Positions 18,762 to 27,417 of a stretch of 64,000 nt of DNA are shown here, in pieces. The notes beneath the pieces are model-generated. The model was not told where the DNA came from, made no database searches, and saw nothing but the letters and a program-made list of their open reading frames with translations. The DNA comes from Paenibacillus thiaminolyticus. GTDB taxonomy: Bacteria; Bacillota; Bacilli; Paenibacillales; Paenibacillaceae. Location: positions 1,674,001-1,738,000 of the forward strand of contig NZ_CP041405.1 in assembly GCF_007066085.1 (NCBI RefSeq), in the 5' to 3' direction. The first letter of the stretch is position 1. Each line of letters starts with the position of its first letter. The translations under genes were made by a program, and so were the position numbers.

Positions 18762-18900
18762 CAGAGGAGGTCTCCTGACTTGACATCATTCTACTTTCCC
18801 GCCTTCCCAGAAATAATTCCAGTGACATGAATGGGATTTCGTCCGCTTTACAGTAGCTAGGGCCTGTAGAGGAATCGCACCTCTTTCCCTGATCTCCGCT
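18762..18900 (-). ncRNA. Cobalamin (B12) riboswitch aptamer
   Basis: Read on the minus strand the conserved core elements occur in order: AGGGAA, GGTGCGATTCC, CTACTGTAA, GTCACTGG, GGGAAGGCGG and the B12 box GATGATGTCAAGTCAGGAGA. One change from the usual GCCACTG (here GTCACTG) does not disturb the pattern. Bound cobalamin should stop transcription at the downstream terminator, giving feedback control of the whole fifteen-gene synthesis and cobalt-uptake operon. Confidence 0.95.
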
Positions 18901-19029
18901 CAGTTTTCTATTCAATTTTTATCAAGATTATTTTTTTCCACTTGAATTGCGTGAATCTCTTAGGTGAATCATAGCTTGACTTCTATCATGCCGCCTGTGA
19001 CAGAACTCACTGCATATCGATTTGACGGA

Positions 19030-19081
19030 CAACAAAAAGAGCGCTTCAAGCCTGCTGACTGGCTCGAACGCTCTTTTTGAA
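19030..19081 (-). terminator. Terminator of the chemoreceptor gene
   Basis: AAAAAGAGCG and CGCTCTTTTT at the two ends of 19031-19078 form a stem with T and A runs on both sides, so it can work in both directions. Confidence 0.75.
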
Positions 19082-19113
19082 TTCTTTGCGATAGGAATGT
19101 TGTCCAACCTTCG

Positions 19114-20034
19114 TTATACCATGACGCTCAATGTTTTCGCCTGCGTATCCAGGTTCTCCGCTGCCTGGCCGATTTTGGAAAATTCCTCAGTGGCTAGGTT
19201 AATTTGATGCTGACATTCGACGATTGCATTCCGGGAATTCTTCGTCCCCCCGCCAACATGTCCTACCTTGTCGGCGATTCCCTCGATGGCGGCTTGGACT
19301 TCCTTGGCCGCCTCTTGGACATGCTCCGCCAGCTTCCGTACCTCGGCGGCAACCACCTGGAACCCTAGGCCATGCTCCCCGGCATGGGCCGCCTCAATCG
19401 CGGCGTTCAGGCCCAGCAAGTGGGTTTGCGAAGCAAAATCCCGGATCATCTGAACAATTCCTTTGATGGACTTGTATTCATCTTCCAATTGCCGTAGGAG
19501 GGTTAAGTTGTCTTCACTGTCCGTCACCGCACGCTGAATGGCTGCCGCAACCTGCTGGTTGCGCTCCACGCCTTCTTCCGTCCGCTTCAGCAAATCTTCC
19601 GCCATCAGCCGCAGCTCGTCCTTCATTCGGGAGGCGGCGTTTTCCCTTGGCGTGATGTCGGTCGCCACCTTCAAGACAGCTACCGTGTGACCGGTATCAT
19701 CCAGAACCGGCATATACGTCGCTTCAAGCCACACCAGGTTCCCATTTTTCGCTACCCGGGCGATTTTCTGTTGAAACTTGATACCGTTCCTTAGATTTTC
19801 CCAAAATGCATCATACTCTGCACTTCCGATAAACTGTTGCGTGCAAAACATCCGGTGATGTTTTCCGGCAAGTTCTGGCGCCGTATACCCCATTGTCTGG
19901 GCAAACAGCTGATTCGCCCAAAGTACTTCACCCTCGATGTTAAACTCGATCATGGCGAGCGACTGCTCTAATGCGGCCAGCACCGCTTTCTCCTCCAGCA
20001 CTTGTGTACTTTTCTGGCTCGTCCCACTTTTCAT
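19114..20034 (-). CDS. Soluble PAS-domain methyl-accepting chemotaxis protein
   Basis: A 306-residue protein with no membrane segment. Residues 18-130 are a PAS domain with its PAC tail ([24 protein letters not shown] start, [19 protein letters not shown]). Residues 165-306 form a short receptor signalling domain; the hairpin tip that contacts CheA/CheW is recognisable as [20 protein letters not shown] followed by [15 protein letters not shown]. It should sense a cytoplasmic ligand or redox state and signal to the chemotaxis or a related kinase. The signalling domain has few helical heptads, as in other short cytoplasmic receptors. It stands alone with its own terminator. Confidence 0.85.
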   Translation of the reverse strand: MKSGTSQKSTQVLEEKAVLAALEQSLAMIEFNIEGEVLWANQLFAQTMGYTAPELAGKHHRMFCTQQFIGSAEYDAFWENLRNGIKFQQKIARVAKNGNLVWLEATYMPVLDDTGHTVAVLKVATDITPRENAASRMKDELRLMAEDLLKRTEEGVERNQQVAAAIQRAVTDSEDNLTLLRQLEDEYKSIKGIVQMIRDFASQTHLLGLNAAIEAAHAGEHGLGFQVVAAEVRKLAEHVQEAAKEVQAAIEGIADKVGHVGGGTKNSRNAIVECQHQINLATEEFSKIGQAAENLDTQAKTLSVMV

Positions 20035-20082
20035 TCATGCGCATCTCCCTTTTTTCATGCCATTGCAGCAGGCGTGCCATCC

Positions 20083-20220
20083 CTACCTGCTTGCCCCCCG
20101 GTTGATTTCGACCTCTATATCCCTGCCCATGAGATGGCGCAACCGCTGGCTGATGGCCAAGCCCCAGTCAGGCACCTCGTTCTTTGCACATTGATGAATC
20201 AGCCTTTGTCGTGTGGACAT
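20083..20220 (-). CDS. Small hypothetical protein (45 residues)
   Basis: A minus-strand frame from ATG at 20220 encodes STRQRLIHQCAKNEVPDWGL then a basic stretch ending in EVEINRGASR, and stops at 20083, 48 bases before the chemoreceptor gene. The amino-acid make-up is protein-like and the neighbouring frames are less so. I see no strong ribosome binding site (GCGGT only) and no family. It may be co-transcribed with the chemoreceptor gene. Confidence 0.35.
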   Translation of the reverse strand: MSTRQRLIHQCAKNEVPDWGLAISQRLRHLMGRDIEVEINRGASR

Positions 20221-21336
20221 ACCGCGATAAGATCTACCAATTTTTATGTAAATAGCCCTCTTTTTTTATGAATTGGCATTACTTTCGTCCTGTTTTCTAA
20301 GCTGATGTTCAATATGCGCTAGGACTTTTTAATTATATAACATAGATCTCTACCATTTTTGAAATAAAAATTGGGGCTGTCCCATCTGCAGTGTTTCGCT
20401 GCAACGATGAGACAACCCCTCATTCTCGGATTGCCGAAATAATGCAAAAATACAGGTTTCCATTATGAGGTGTCGCACGTTAGAGGGATTCCTGCAAAAC
20501 TACAGGAATTTCAGGATTTGTTATAGATAGGAAGCAAAAATCGGCGAAAATAATGTACTTTTACAGTAATTTAATCAAATATGGGCATAAATAGCACAAA
20601 TTCCTGCATTCATCAGGCTGTTTAGAAAGTCCAAAGGATTATTGGGCACTTCATCAGGACTTGTCTCTCCGTAGAAAAATTTTATCTGATCGAAGTGCCT
20701 TAAAACTGTACAATGAAATGTCTATCCGATAGGCGAAGTCCTCAAAACTGGACGGTTTCTCAAGACACGTTGATTCAGTAGGCAAAATCCTGCATAACTA
20801 TAGCAATTCGGTAGGGACGACTTCACCAGAAAGGGAATCCTGCAAAACTGCAGGAATTTCACCCGTTTCTCTTCGACTTAGCTCAAAAGGCCCTAAAATG
20901 ATGTAGCTGTGCAGCAATTCCTTGAAATGTCGACTCATTGAGCCGAAATTCCTGTAAAATAGCAGCAATTCCTCCACACGTTAAAACCCCAGGAGATTAT
21001 GATGTCTCCAGAAGGCGATGACGCTCTGAATGCTAAGTTTCGATTAGGTACTCACCTTCCGAAAAAAACAGGGGTTTTCCAACAGCCTGATTCATGCAGG
21101 ATTTCATTTCACCAGCTCCGTCTCACAACCTCGTCTAAACCCGTCCCTATTCCGCCGCTTTTCCGTCCGCCGTCTTCCTGCCACTCTATTATCTGTATAT
21201 CCCGTCTTGCCCCGCATCCTTGCGCACTGCCTATGGGACAGCCTCATCACAACCGGGTTTGTCATAGAAAATTTGCTTTTGTGGCGTATCGGAAACGTTT
21301 TTAACTTTTCCGCAAGGCCGAAGGCCGGTTTTGGGA
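20221..21336. repeat. 1.1 kb non-coding stretch rich in CCTGCA/TGCAGGAATT repeats
   Basis: No credible gene. Between about 20430 and 20990 the sequence repeats variants of CCTGCAAAACTGCAGGAATT (20485, 20836), TTCCTGTAAAATAGCAGCAA (about 20951), GTAGCTGTGCAGCAATTCC (about 20903), TACTTTTACAGTAATTT (20552) and ATCCTGCATAACTATAGCAA (about 20788). Each is an imperfect palindrome of about 18-24 bases. At 20370-20425 a longer hairpin has ends GGGGCTGTCCCAT and ATGAGACAACCCC. Similar motifs occur at 1840-1990. Confidence 0.6.
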
Positions 21337-22696
21337 AATTCAACCCAGGCATCCGCGCAGGATGCGACAAATATTGGGCTCACAGCGCTTCTCTAATGTC
21401 CAATTTCAATCCACGCATCCGCGTAGGATGCGACATTTAACTTCGAACTGCTCAATAAGGCGTTTGGGATTTCAATCCACGCATCCGCGTAGGATGCGAC
21501 GGCTGCCCGTCTTCCGTCAGCGGCCCCCAGGTCTTATTTCAATCCACGCATCCGCGTAGGATGCGACGGGACAGCGGGCACCTACGTAATAGCATTCAGG
21601 GCATTTCAATCCACGCATCCGCGTAGGATGCGACTTAAGTGACCAGCTAATAAAGTGGCCGCCATAATCAATTTCAATCCACGCATCCGCGTAGGATGCG
21701 ACGTTCAACATACGCTGGATCGAGAATCAACAATATTTCAATCCACGCATCCGCGTAGGATGCGACTACGAACGCAATCGTACACCTCCCGTCAATACAA
21801 ATTTCAATCCACGCATCCGCGTAGGATGCGACGTTTGCACGCCGCAAGTCCCGTAATCAAACCGTTATTTCAATCCACGCATCCGCGTAGGATGCGACGA
21901 GAATATCGCCGCCGGCCGCGTGCCAGCAGTCATATTTCAATCCACGCGTCCGCGTAGGATGCGACATCGCCGCGCCCAAGACGATCGATATCCATTACAA
22001 ATTTCAATCCACGCATCCGCGTAGGATGCGACCCGATACAGATACATTGATCCAGCCTCATGATCATCACCCCATTTCAATCCACGCATCCGCGTAGGAT
22101 GCGACAGGTTAGTGCCTGAGCCAGATCCGCTATTTCATATTTCAATCCACGCATCCGCGTAGGATGCGACGCTAACGCGGAACCGTTACTATTGGGAACC
22201 AGCAAATTTCAATCCACGCATCCGCGTAGGATGCGACGCCGGCTGTGCGTGGCTCATGAGTTTATGGTTTATTTCAATCCACGCATCCGCGTAGGATGCG
22301 ACTTTCTTTGGATGCTTTTTGCTCGAATTTCTTTTGATTTCAATCCACGCATCCGCGTAGGATGCGACCAACGTGCGATCGACGGTGTTATGGGCGTAGC
22401 AATTTCAATCCACGCATCCGCGTAGGATGCGACATGAGCAACAAATGAGCACAAACAAGAATGTAAAATTTCAATCCACGCATCCGCGTAGGATGCGACG
22501 TTTTTCGATTTTGTGTCTATCATCCCGTACTATTTCAATCCACGCATCCGCGTAGGATGCGACGTATTCTTTCCGGACTTCCTGGACTGCTACCGTCTAT
22601 TTCAATCCACGCATCCGCGTAGGATGCGACGAGGATGTGAAAAGATGGCCAATAGAGAGAAGAAATTTCAATCCACGCATCCGCGTAGGATGCGAC
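21337..22696 (-). CRISPR. CRISPR array 1, type I-C-like repeat, 21 repeats and 20 spacers
   Basis: A 32-base repeat, read on the minus strand as starting GTCGCATCCTACGCGG and ending GTGGATTGAAAT, starts (plus coordinates) at 21337, 21403, 21469, 21536, 21603, 21671, 21735, 21801, 21867, 21934, 22001, 22074, 22139, 22206, 22271, 22337, 22402, 22468, 22532, 22599 and 22665. Spacers are 32-36 bases except one of 41 (22033-22073). The repeat at 21337 has four mismatches and the one at 21934 has one; the rest are identical. The degenerate end on the left and the AT-rich leader on the right show that crRNA is read from the minus strand. The ends match the known type I-C repeat; no cas gene is in the window. 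Confidence 0.98.
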
Positions 22697-22880
22697 AGCA
22701 AAAAAATAACATAAAATATAACAATAAAATCAGTTTTTTGCTAAAATCTCGGAGAAAATGAGAGATTTAGCTCGAAATAGCTTTAAACTAATTAACTTTT
22801 CCAAACTGAATTGGACAATATTTCAATAATTTTGGTGCGAATCCCCTAGGGATTTCATGTGCACTTCACATTCGCACCGA
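22697..22880 (-). promoter_or_regulatory. CRISPR leader of array 1
   Basis: An AT-rich sequence directly next to the perfect terminal repeat at 22665-22696, with its end ATGTTATTTTTTTGCT touching the array on the minus strand. It is homologous over its whole length to the sequence at 27418-27600 beside array 2. Its distal end (22834-22878) is an inverted repeat, GGTGCGAAT ... ATTCGCACC, enclosing two smaller hairpins. Confidence 0.85.
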
Positions 22881-23144
22881 TTTTTCATTTATTTTCACTC
22901 CATTTCAAACGAGTTCTAAACTCCTTTTTTCAGTATACCACAGAGGGATCGAAATAATGGATAATTTCAGACTATTCTGAACAAGCACAGCGTTAGATCT
23001 ACCGCTCCAAAAAAAGAATCAGAAAAATCGAAAACTCCCGTGGAATCGTTATAACACCATAGACTCGACTAGATTTCCACCCTATTCCCCACCACTTATA
23101 ATCAGGTATAATAAAGGAAAAGATGGTAGGAAGGAGAGGCATGT

Positions 23145-24140
23145 ATGGGGACGGAAACCGATGAACACCATACGGTACACCAACGCCACGATACGTCATA
23201 CCGCTTCCTGTTGTCCAGCAAAAAACTCTTTGTCGAGTTGCTTCGCTCCTTTGTTCAAAAAGAGTGGGTAGAACGCATCGATGAAACGAATGTACAGGAA
23301 ATCCCCCACTCGTTTGTTCTTCAAGACTTCAAGCGCAAGGAAGCCGATTTGGTGTACCGGGTGAAGCTGAATGGGCAAGATGTCGTGTTTTATTTATTGC
23401 TGGAAATGCAGTCCAAAGTGGACTTCCTCATGCCATACCGCCTTCTGCTTTATCAGGTTGAGATTTGGCGGTATCTTATGAAAGATCAGGAAAAAGCGAA
23501 GGGCAAGCCTAAAACATTCCGGCTGCCTCCCATTGTGCCGATTGTGCTGTACAATGGGAAGAGACGCTGGACCGCCAGTCGCCAATTTCGCCAGTTGTTA
23601 ACCAATGAAACGATGTTCGGCTCGGAACTCCTGAATTTTGAATATGTCCTTATTGATGTTGCTCGATATACAGAAGAAGAGTTGTTGGGTCTTTCCAATA
23701 CGATCGGTTCTGTCTTTTTGCTTGATCAGACGGCGGATCAGACGGAGTTACTGAATCGTCTCGGCAAGCTGATGCATACCATACAGCAATTGCCAGAGGA
23801 CAGCCAGCAGCAATTAATCGCCTGGATGGCTAATATATTAAGTCAGAAATTGCCGGAAAATGAACCGCAGTTGCGCGAGCTTATTCAAAACGTAAAAGGA
23901 GGCGTATCGGTTATGGGGCTCGAAAAAACCTTGGATGCTATTAAGCGCGAGGGAAGACGTGAAGGCAGAAGAGAAGGTAAACGAGAAGGTGTATTAGAAG
24001 GCAAACAAGAAGGCAAGCGGGAAGCAAAAGAAGAAGTTGTTAAGCAAATGATCGCCGAAAATCTGGATCCTGAATTGATCGCCAGAGTCACGGGCTTTTC
24101 ACTCGATATTATTGCACAGTTACGGGAAAAATCTAAGTGA
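23145..24140 (+). CDS. Rpn family PD-(D/E)XK nuclease / putative transposase
   Basis: A 331-residue protein of the Rpn (recombination-promoting nuclease, YhgA-like) group, often annotated as a transposase. The nuclease core reads DFKRKEADLVYRVKLNGQDV and FYLLLEMQSKVD, giving the D-x(n)-E-x-Q motif of the PD-(D/E)XK fold; RLPPIVPIVLYNGKRRW is also typical. Residues 270-300 are a run of R-E-G/K-R-E-G tetrapeptide repeats, followed by VVKQMIAENLDPELIARVTG. ATG at 23145 follows GGAAGGAGAGG. The gene starts some 260 bases from the CRISPR leader and points away from it. Confidence 0.85.
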   Translation: MGTETDEHHTVHQRHDTSYRFLLSSKKLFVELLRSFVQKEWVERIDETNVQEIPHSFVLQDFKRKEADLVYRVKLNGQDVVFYLLLEMQSKVDFLMPYRLLLYQVEIWRYLMKDQEKAKGKPKTFRLPPIVPIVLYNGKRRWTASRQFRQLLTNETMFGSELLNFEYVLIDVARYTEEELLGLSNTIGSVFLLDQTADQTELLNRLGKLMHTIQQLPEDSQQQLIAWMANILSQKLPENEPQLRELIQNVKGGVSVMGLEKTLDAIKREGRREGRREGKREGVLEGKQEGKREAKEEVVKQMIAENLDPELIARVTGFSLDIIAQLREKSK

Positions 24141-24151
24141 TTCATACTACC

Positions 24152-24182
24152 GGCCGTTTCTCTTCGAACGGCTCTTTTTTTG
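24152..24182 (+). terminator. Terminator after the Rpn gene
   Basis: GGCCGTT, an eight-base loop, AACGGCTC and seven T residues. Confidence 0.85.
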
Positions 24183-24217
24183 CTACTTATATGTGAGTAC
24201 ACCTTTCGGACTTAAAA

Positions 24218-24613
24218 ATGCCGCTGTGTTATACAATGAGCCAGCAGCAATTGATCGCCTGGATAGCGAATATTTTAACTCAGAACTTACGGAAAAATGA
24301 ACCGCAGTTGCGCGAGCTTATTCAAAACGTAAAAGGAGGCGTATCGGTTATGGGGCTCGAAAAAACCTTGGATGCCATTAAGCGCGAGGGAAGACGTGAA
24401 GGCAGAAGAGAAGGTCTTCGTCAGGGTCTGCAAGAAGGTATACGAGAAGGTAAACGCGAAGGTTTATTAGAAGGCAAGCAAGAAGGCAAGCGGGAAGCAA
24501 AAGAAGAAGTTGTCAAGCAAATGATCGCCGAAGGACTGGATCCTAACTTGATCGCCAGAGTCACGGGCTTTTCACTAGAAATTATCACGCAGTTAAGGGA
24601 AAAATCCCATTAA
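24218..24613 (+). pseudogene. Partial tandem copy of the Rpn nuclease gene (C-terminal 40 percent)
   Basis: From about 24240 the sequence repeats 23806-24140 nearly base for base (QQQLIAWIANIL, NEPQLRELIQNVKGGVSVMG, DAIKREGRREGRREG), and even the downstream terminator is copied. It lacks the whole nuclease core and has no ribosome binding site of its own at 24218. The REG repeat region is longer than in the full gene (about six extra tetrapeptides, GLRQGLQEGIREGKREG). A short product from an internal start (ATG at 24350, MGLEKTLDAI, behind AAAGGAGG) is possible, as is an internal start in the full gene. Confidence 0.8.
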
Positions 24614-24619
24614 TTCATA

Positions 24620-24657
24620 GGTCCGGCCGTTTCGTTTCGAAACGGCTCTTTATTTTG
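24620..24657 (+). terminator. Terminator after the partial Rpn copy
   Basis: GCCGTTTC, GTTTC loop, GAAACGGC and TCTTTATTTT; a copy of the hairpin at 24152. Confidence 0.8.
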
Positions 24658-24784
24658 TTCCCTTGGCACTTGAAACCTTCCGGACAAAAAATCAAACTCC
24701 TATTGTCGATGTCCGCAAACTGTTTACTTTGAAAGATGGCGCCGACACGTTACAATATTATGGTAAGGGAGAGGAGAGGATGTA

Positions 24785-25903
24785 ATGACAGCCCAACAAC
24801 AGGCGGCAATGAACTCTATGATAGAATGGCTGGCTGATGAACATGAACTCGGCCGCAATCCGAGCAAGATTGAGATCGCAGGTGAATTCGATCTGCACAA
24901 CATGCACTATTACATATTCAAGTACAAAAAGACAATGCTCGGAAAATGGCTTCTTGGCGTCTGCGGCGGCTACGAAACTCCACCTGACACGGAGCATTGC
25001 GGCCATGTGTTCAGTGAGATGCAGCCCTATGATCCGGATACCGCGAAGCAGAAAGCGATTGCGATGGTCGAAATGATCCGCGAGTATTGGATGCAGCAAG
25101 CGGCAGCATTTGAGGCAGAGCAAGCTCAATCTGACCCTGCCGAACCGAAAAAGGAATCATCCGGCCTTTTTAACGGTTTCGTGCTGCTGAATTCTTCGGA
25201 ATGCGATCTTGAAAAGATCAAGGCGAATCTGCTCCAAGACTGGAACATTTCCTGTCCATCGGGTGAAAACTCCGAGGAAGAAAGGGAGGGAATCCTCGTC
25301 TGCGAGGTGGAAGGCTTCACCTTGGCCGTAAGCTTTGTCGATGCTCCTGTGCCGGACGGCGAAGCAGAGCATTACGCGCAAGGCAATTACCTTTGGCCGG
25401 AGGCCGCGGAGATCACCAAAACGCATGTGGCCCAGCTCATATTGGCTGTATTTACCCGCTCCGGCTCCCCGCTGGATAGCGGAAGAATGTATACTAAGCT
25501 AGCCGCCAGCTGCTTAAAGCTCCCGAATGCAATCGGGCTTTATTCATCCGGCACCGTCTACCAGCCTGAATTCTTTGTGGAGCTGGCCGAGATGATGAAG
25601 GCGGATGACGAATTTCCTTTACTAAATCTGGTTTATTTTGGCCTTGTCGGAACGGAAACAGGGGTGAGCGGATATACAATCGGGCTGGAGCATTTCGGCA
25701 AGGACGAAATCGAAGTGCTGGACAGTCAGGCAACCCCTGCCGAGCTGCGCAACTTCCTGATTGATATTTCCGCTTATGTCGTAGAACAGGACATCACTTT
25801 ACGAGATGGCGAAACGATCGGGTTCACGGCTGAACAAAAGCTGCCGATTACCCGTTCTGAAGGCGTATATGTCAACGGAGATAGCCTTAAAATCGAATTT
25901 TAA
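24785..25903 (+). CDS. DUF4261 domain protein
   Basis: A 372-residue cytoplasmic protein. The first 120 residues form a separate helical domain (NSMIEWLADEHELGRNPSKI, MLGKWLLGVCGGYE). From about 130 the DUF4261 domain follows, ending in the conserved segments DITLRDGETIGFTAEQKLPI and TRSEGVYVNGDSLKIEF. DUF4261 has no known biochemical function. GGGAGAGGAGAG precedes the start. The 3' end of this gene plus its terminator occurs again at 27066-27230, in front of CRISPR array 2. Confidence 0.8.
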   Translation: MTAQQQAAMNSMIEWLADEHELGRNPSKIEIAGEFDLHNMHYYIFKYKKTMLGKWLLGVCGGYETPPDTEHCGHVFSEMQPYDPDTAKQKAIAMVEMIREYWMQQAAAFEAEQAQSDPAEPKKESSGLFNGFVLLNSSECDLEKIKANLLQDWNISCPSGENSEEEREGILVCEVEGFTLAVSFVDAPVPDGEAEHYAQGNYLWPEAAEITKTHVAQLILAVFTRSGSPLDSGRMYTKLAASCLKLPNAIGLYSSGTVYQPEFFVELAEMMKADDEFPLLNLVYFGLVGTETGVSGYTIGLEHFGKDEIEVLDSQATPAELRNFLIDISAYVVEQDITLRDGETIGFTAEQKLPITRSEGVYVNGDSLKIEF

Positions 25904-25905
25904 GA

Positions 25906-25950
25906 CAGAAAAAGAGCAGTGAAGCGAGTGGCTTCCTGCTCTTTTTTGTG
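25906..25950 (+). terminator. Terminator after the DUF4261 gene
   Basis: AAAAAGAGCAG and CTGCTCTTTTTT enclose a loop with an inner GAAGC/GCTTC pairing. Confidence 0.85.
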
Positions 25951-26165
25951 GTCCGGTTCTCGATGGCAATCTGAAACGTTTCCATTTCAATTTGAAAGAT
26001 CCCCGCAGAAAGACTCCAATACCTAAAACCTGTCGAGGAAAGAATCAAGAAAATTAAGAATCACTGAAACCTTTAGGTTGTAGAAGACGTCTTAAGACAT
26101 AAAAGGAAATACAATCCAGTTGAATCCCAGAAAAAGTACGTAATTAAGGAGGTGTTTTCACGAAC

Positions 26166-26621
26166 ATGGGAAAAATGAAGTATGTCAAACTTAGTCTGCT
26201 AATTCTTTTTTTCACTCTACCCTTCAACGCAAACGCACAAACAACTAAAGGAGATGAAATGTTAAAAACAGCTAAAGAAAAAGTAAATGTGTCCCAAGTG
26301 ATGGAGCAGAAAATTGAATCCTGCTTCGAGAGAGAGTCCAGAATATTACCCCCTCTGCAAACAATGATTGAGAAAGTAAAGGGTAAAAAGAAAGAAGAAA
26401 AAATCGAAGTCAGCATCATGCTTCGATACGATTCAAATGTAACTAAGGAGGCATTCATAAGACAACATGATGACCTTTTTAATGACTCCATTACCGACAT
26501 TAATGGGTTTGGAGTCTATAGTTTTTTTACAAAACTAACCATTGAACAAATTCATAAGCTAGCTGATTTTGATGAGATATCCTCCATTTCAACAACAGAT
26601 GATGTAGTTTCTGTGTATTAG
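26166..26621 (+). CDS. Secreted protein resembling peptidase inhibitor I9 / propeptide
   Basis: A 151-residue protein with a signal peptide (KYVKLSLLILFFTLPFNANA, cleavage expected after NANA). The C-terminal 70 residues, IEVSIMLRYDSNVTKEAFIR to LTIEQIHKLADFDEISSIST, follow the beta-alpha-beta pattern of subtilisin propeptide-like I9 domains, which act as protease inhibitors or chaperones. No protease gene is adjacent. The ATG has AAGGAGGT 12 bases upstream, a rather long spacing; ATG at 26175 is a possible second start. Confidence 0.6.
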   Translation: MGKMKYVKLSLLILFFTLPFNANAQTTKGDEMLKTAKEKVNVSQVMEQKIESCFERESRILPPLQTMIEKVKGKKKEEKIEVSIMLRYDSNVTKEAFIRQHDDLFNDSITDINGFGVYSFFTKLTIEQIHKLADFDEISSISTTDDVVSVY

Positions 26622-26639
26622 TACCCGCTGTAGTGAATG

Positions 26640-26712
26640 AATAAAAAACCGTTCCTTCGTAAAGGGCAGTCCGCACCCCCAATTTACTCAGAACGGTTTT
26701 TTTTATTTTGGA
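26640..26712 (+). terminator. Terminator after the secreted protein gene
   Basis: AAAAACCGTTC near 26643 pairs with GAACGGTTTTTTTT near 26690, with a long loop. Confidence 0.7.
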
Positions 26713-26756
26713 GGAAAGGCTGTTTTTTCAGTGACTTTTAGAATAGTCCACTAATC

Positions 26757-26850
26757 TCAAGGCGAGATTTGACCGGACCAGTCAATGGCATAAGTTGCAT
26801 CATTGTAGGCTAGAATTCCGACTTTGTAGGTGCCCTTTAATAATTCCTTA
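26757..26850 (-). pseudogene. Remnant, C-terminus of an unidentified protein
   Basis: The minus strand reads KGTYKVGILAYNDATYAIDW then SGQISP and a TGA at 26757, an ending like those of secreted beta-sandwich proteins. No start and no further upstream coding sequence is seen. Confidence 0.35.
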
Positions 26851-27051
26851 ATCATACACGTTATCAACTCTCGCCGGGAAATTTCTGAACTGAACAAAAA
26901 CAACTCACGGCAAAGCCCTGATCTTCATGGGGTCGGATTGCTAAATATTCAGTAAGTGGTTAAAACATATGGCGGTCATTTAACAACGATAGCGAGAGAT
27001 AAAAATTTTGAAACAATCATTGTTCTCCCCTTTAAGGAGGCCGATAAATGA
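26835..27051 (+). pseudogene. Remnant of a GHKL histidine kinase (AgrC-like C-terminus)
   Basis: A plus-strand frame gives IIHVINSRREISELN, then DLHGVGLLNIQ, an in-frame TAA, and VVKTYGGHLTTIARDKNFET ending IIVLPFKEADK. The G-V-G-L-x-N-I G2 box and the following V-x-x-Y-G-G are those of the GHKL ATPase domain of AgrC/ComP-type sensor kinases. The stop codon and lack of upstream domains make it a dead fragment. Confidence 0.6.
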
Positions 27052-27065
27052 CGGTAGGATTAGGC

Positions 27066-27179
27066 AGGACTTCACTTTACGAGATGGCGAAACGATGTTT
27101 CACGGATGAACAAAAGCTGCCGATCACCCGTTCTGAAGGCGTATATTTCAACGGAGATAGCCTTAAAATCGAATTCTAG
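27066..27179 (+). pseudogene. Duplicated 3' end of the DUF4261 gene
   Basis: From AGGAC at about 27066 the sequence is homologous to 25790-25903: it encodes SEGVYFNGDSLKIEF and then the same terminator hairpin (27182-27225). Only about 37 codons survive. The copy ends some 25 bases before the first repeat of CRISPR array 2. Confidence 0.85.
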
Positions 27180-27181
27180 GA

Positions 27182-27228
27182 CAGAAAAAAGAGCAGTGAA
27201 GCGAAAGGCTTCCTGCTCTTTGTTGTGG
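27182..27228 (+). terminator. Copied terminator of the DUF4261 remnant
   Basis: AGAAAAAAGAGCAG and CTGCTCTTTG, the duplicate of the hairpin at 25906-25950. Confidence 0.7.
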
Positions 27229-27253
27229 TCCCGATGAGTCTGGGACGTTGGCG

Positions 27254-27417
27254 ATTTCAAACCACGCATCCGCGTAGGATGCGACTTCAGCCCCATCGGC
27301 ATCGACGAGGGCGAGAAGATTTCAATCCACGCATCCTCGTAGGATGCGACTTTTACGCAGACGATACAGTCAGGGAACTACAGCAATTTCAATCCACGCA
27401 TCCGCGTAGGATGCGAC
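27254..27417 (-). CRISPR. CRISPR array 2, 3 repeats and 2 spacers
   Basis: Repeats of the same 32-base type at 27254, 27319 and 27386. The first two each have one mismatch (TCAAACC for TCAATCC; ATCCTCG for ATCCGCG); the third, next to the leader, is perfect. Spacers are 33 and 35 bases. The decay away from the leader and the leader position again give a minus-strand direction. Confidence 0.95.

Noticed and set aside
21655..22425. Open frames through the CRISPR array encoding repeated NPRIRVGCD or VASYADAWIEI
   Set aside because: They come from translating the repeat; the periodicity is that of the array.
23145..24140. Rpn gene as part of a mobile insertion sequence
   Set aside because: No terminal inverted repeats or target duplications are visible around it, so no element boundaries can be given.
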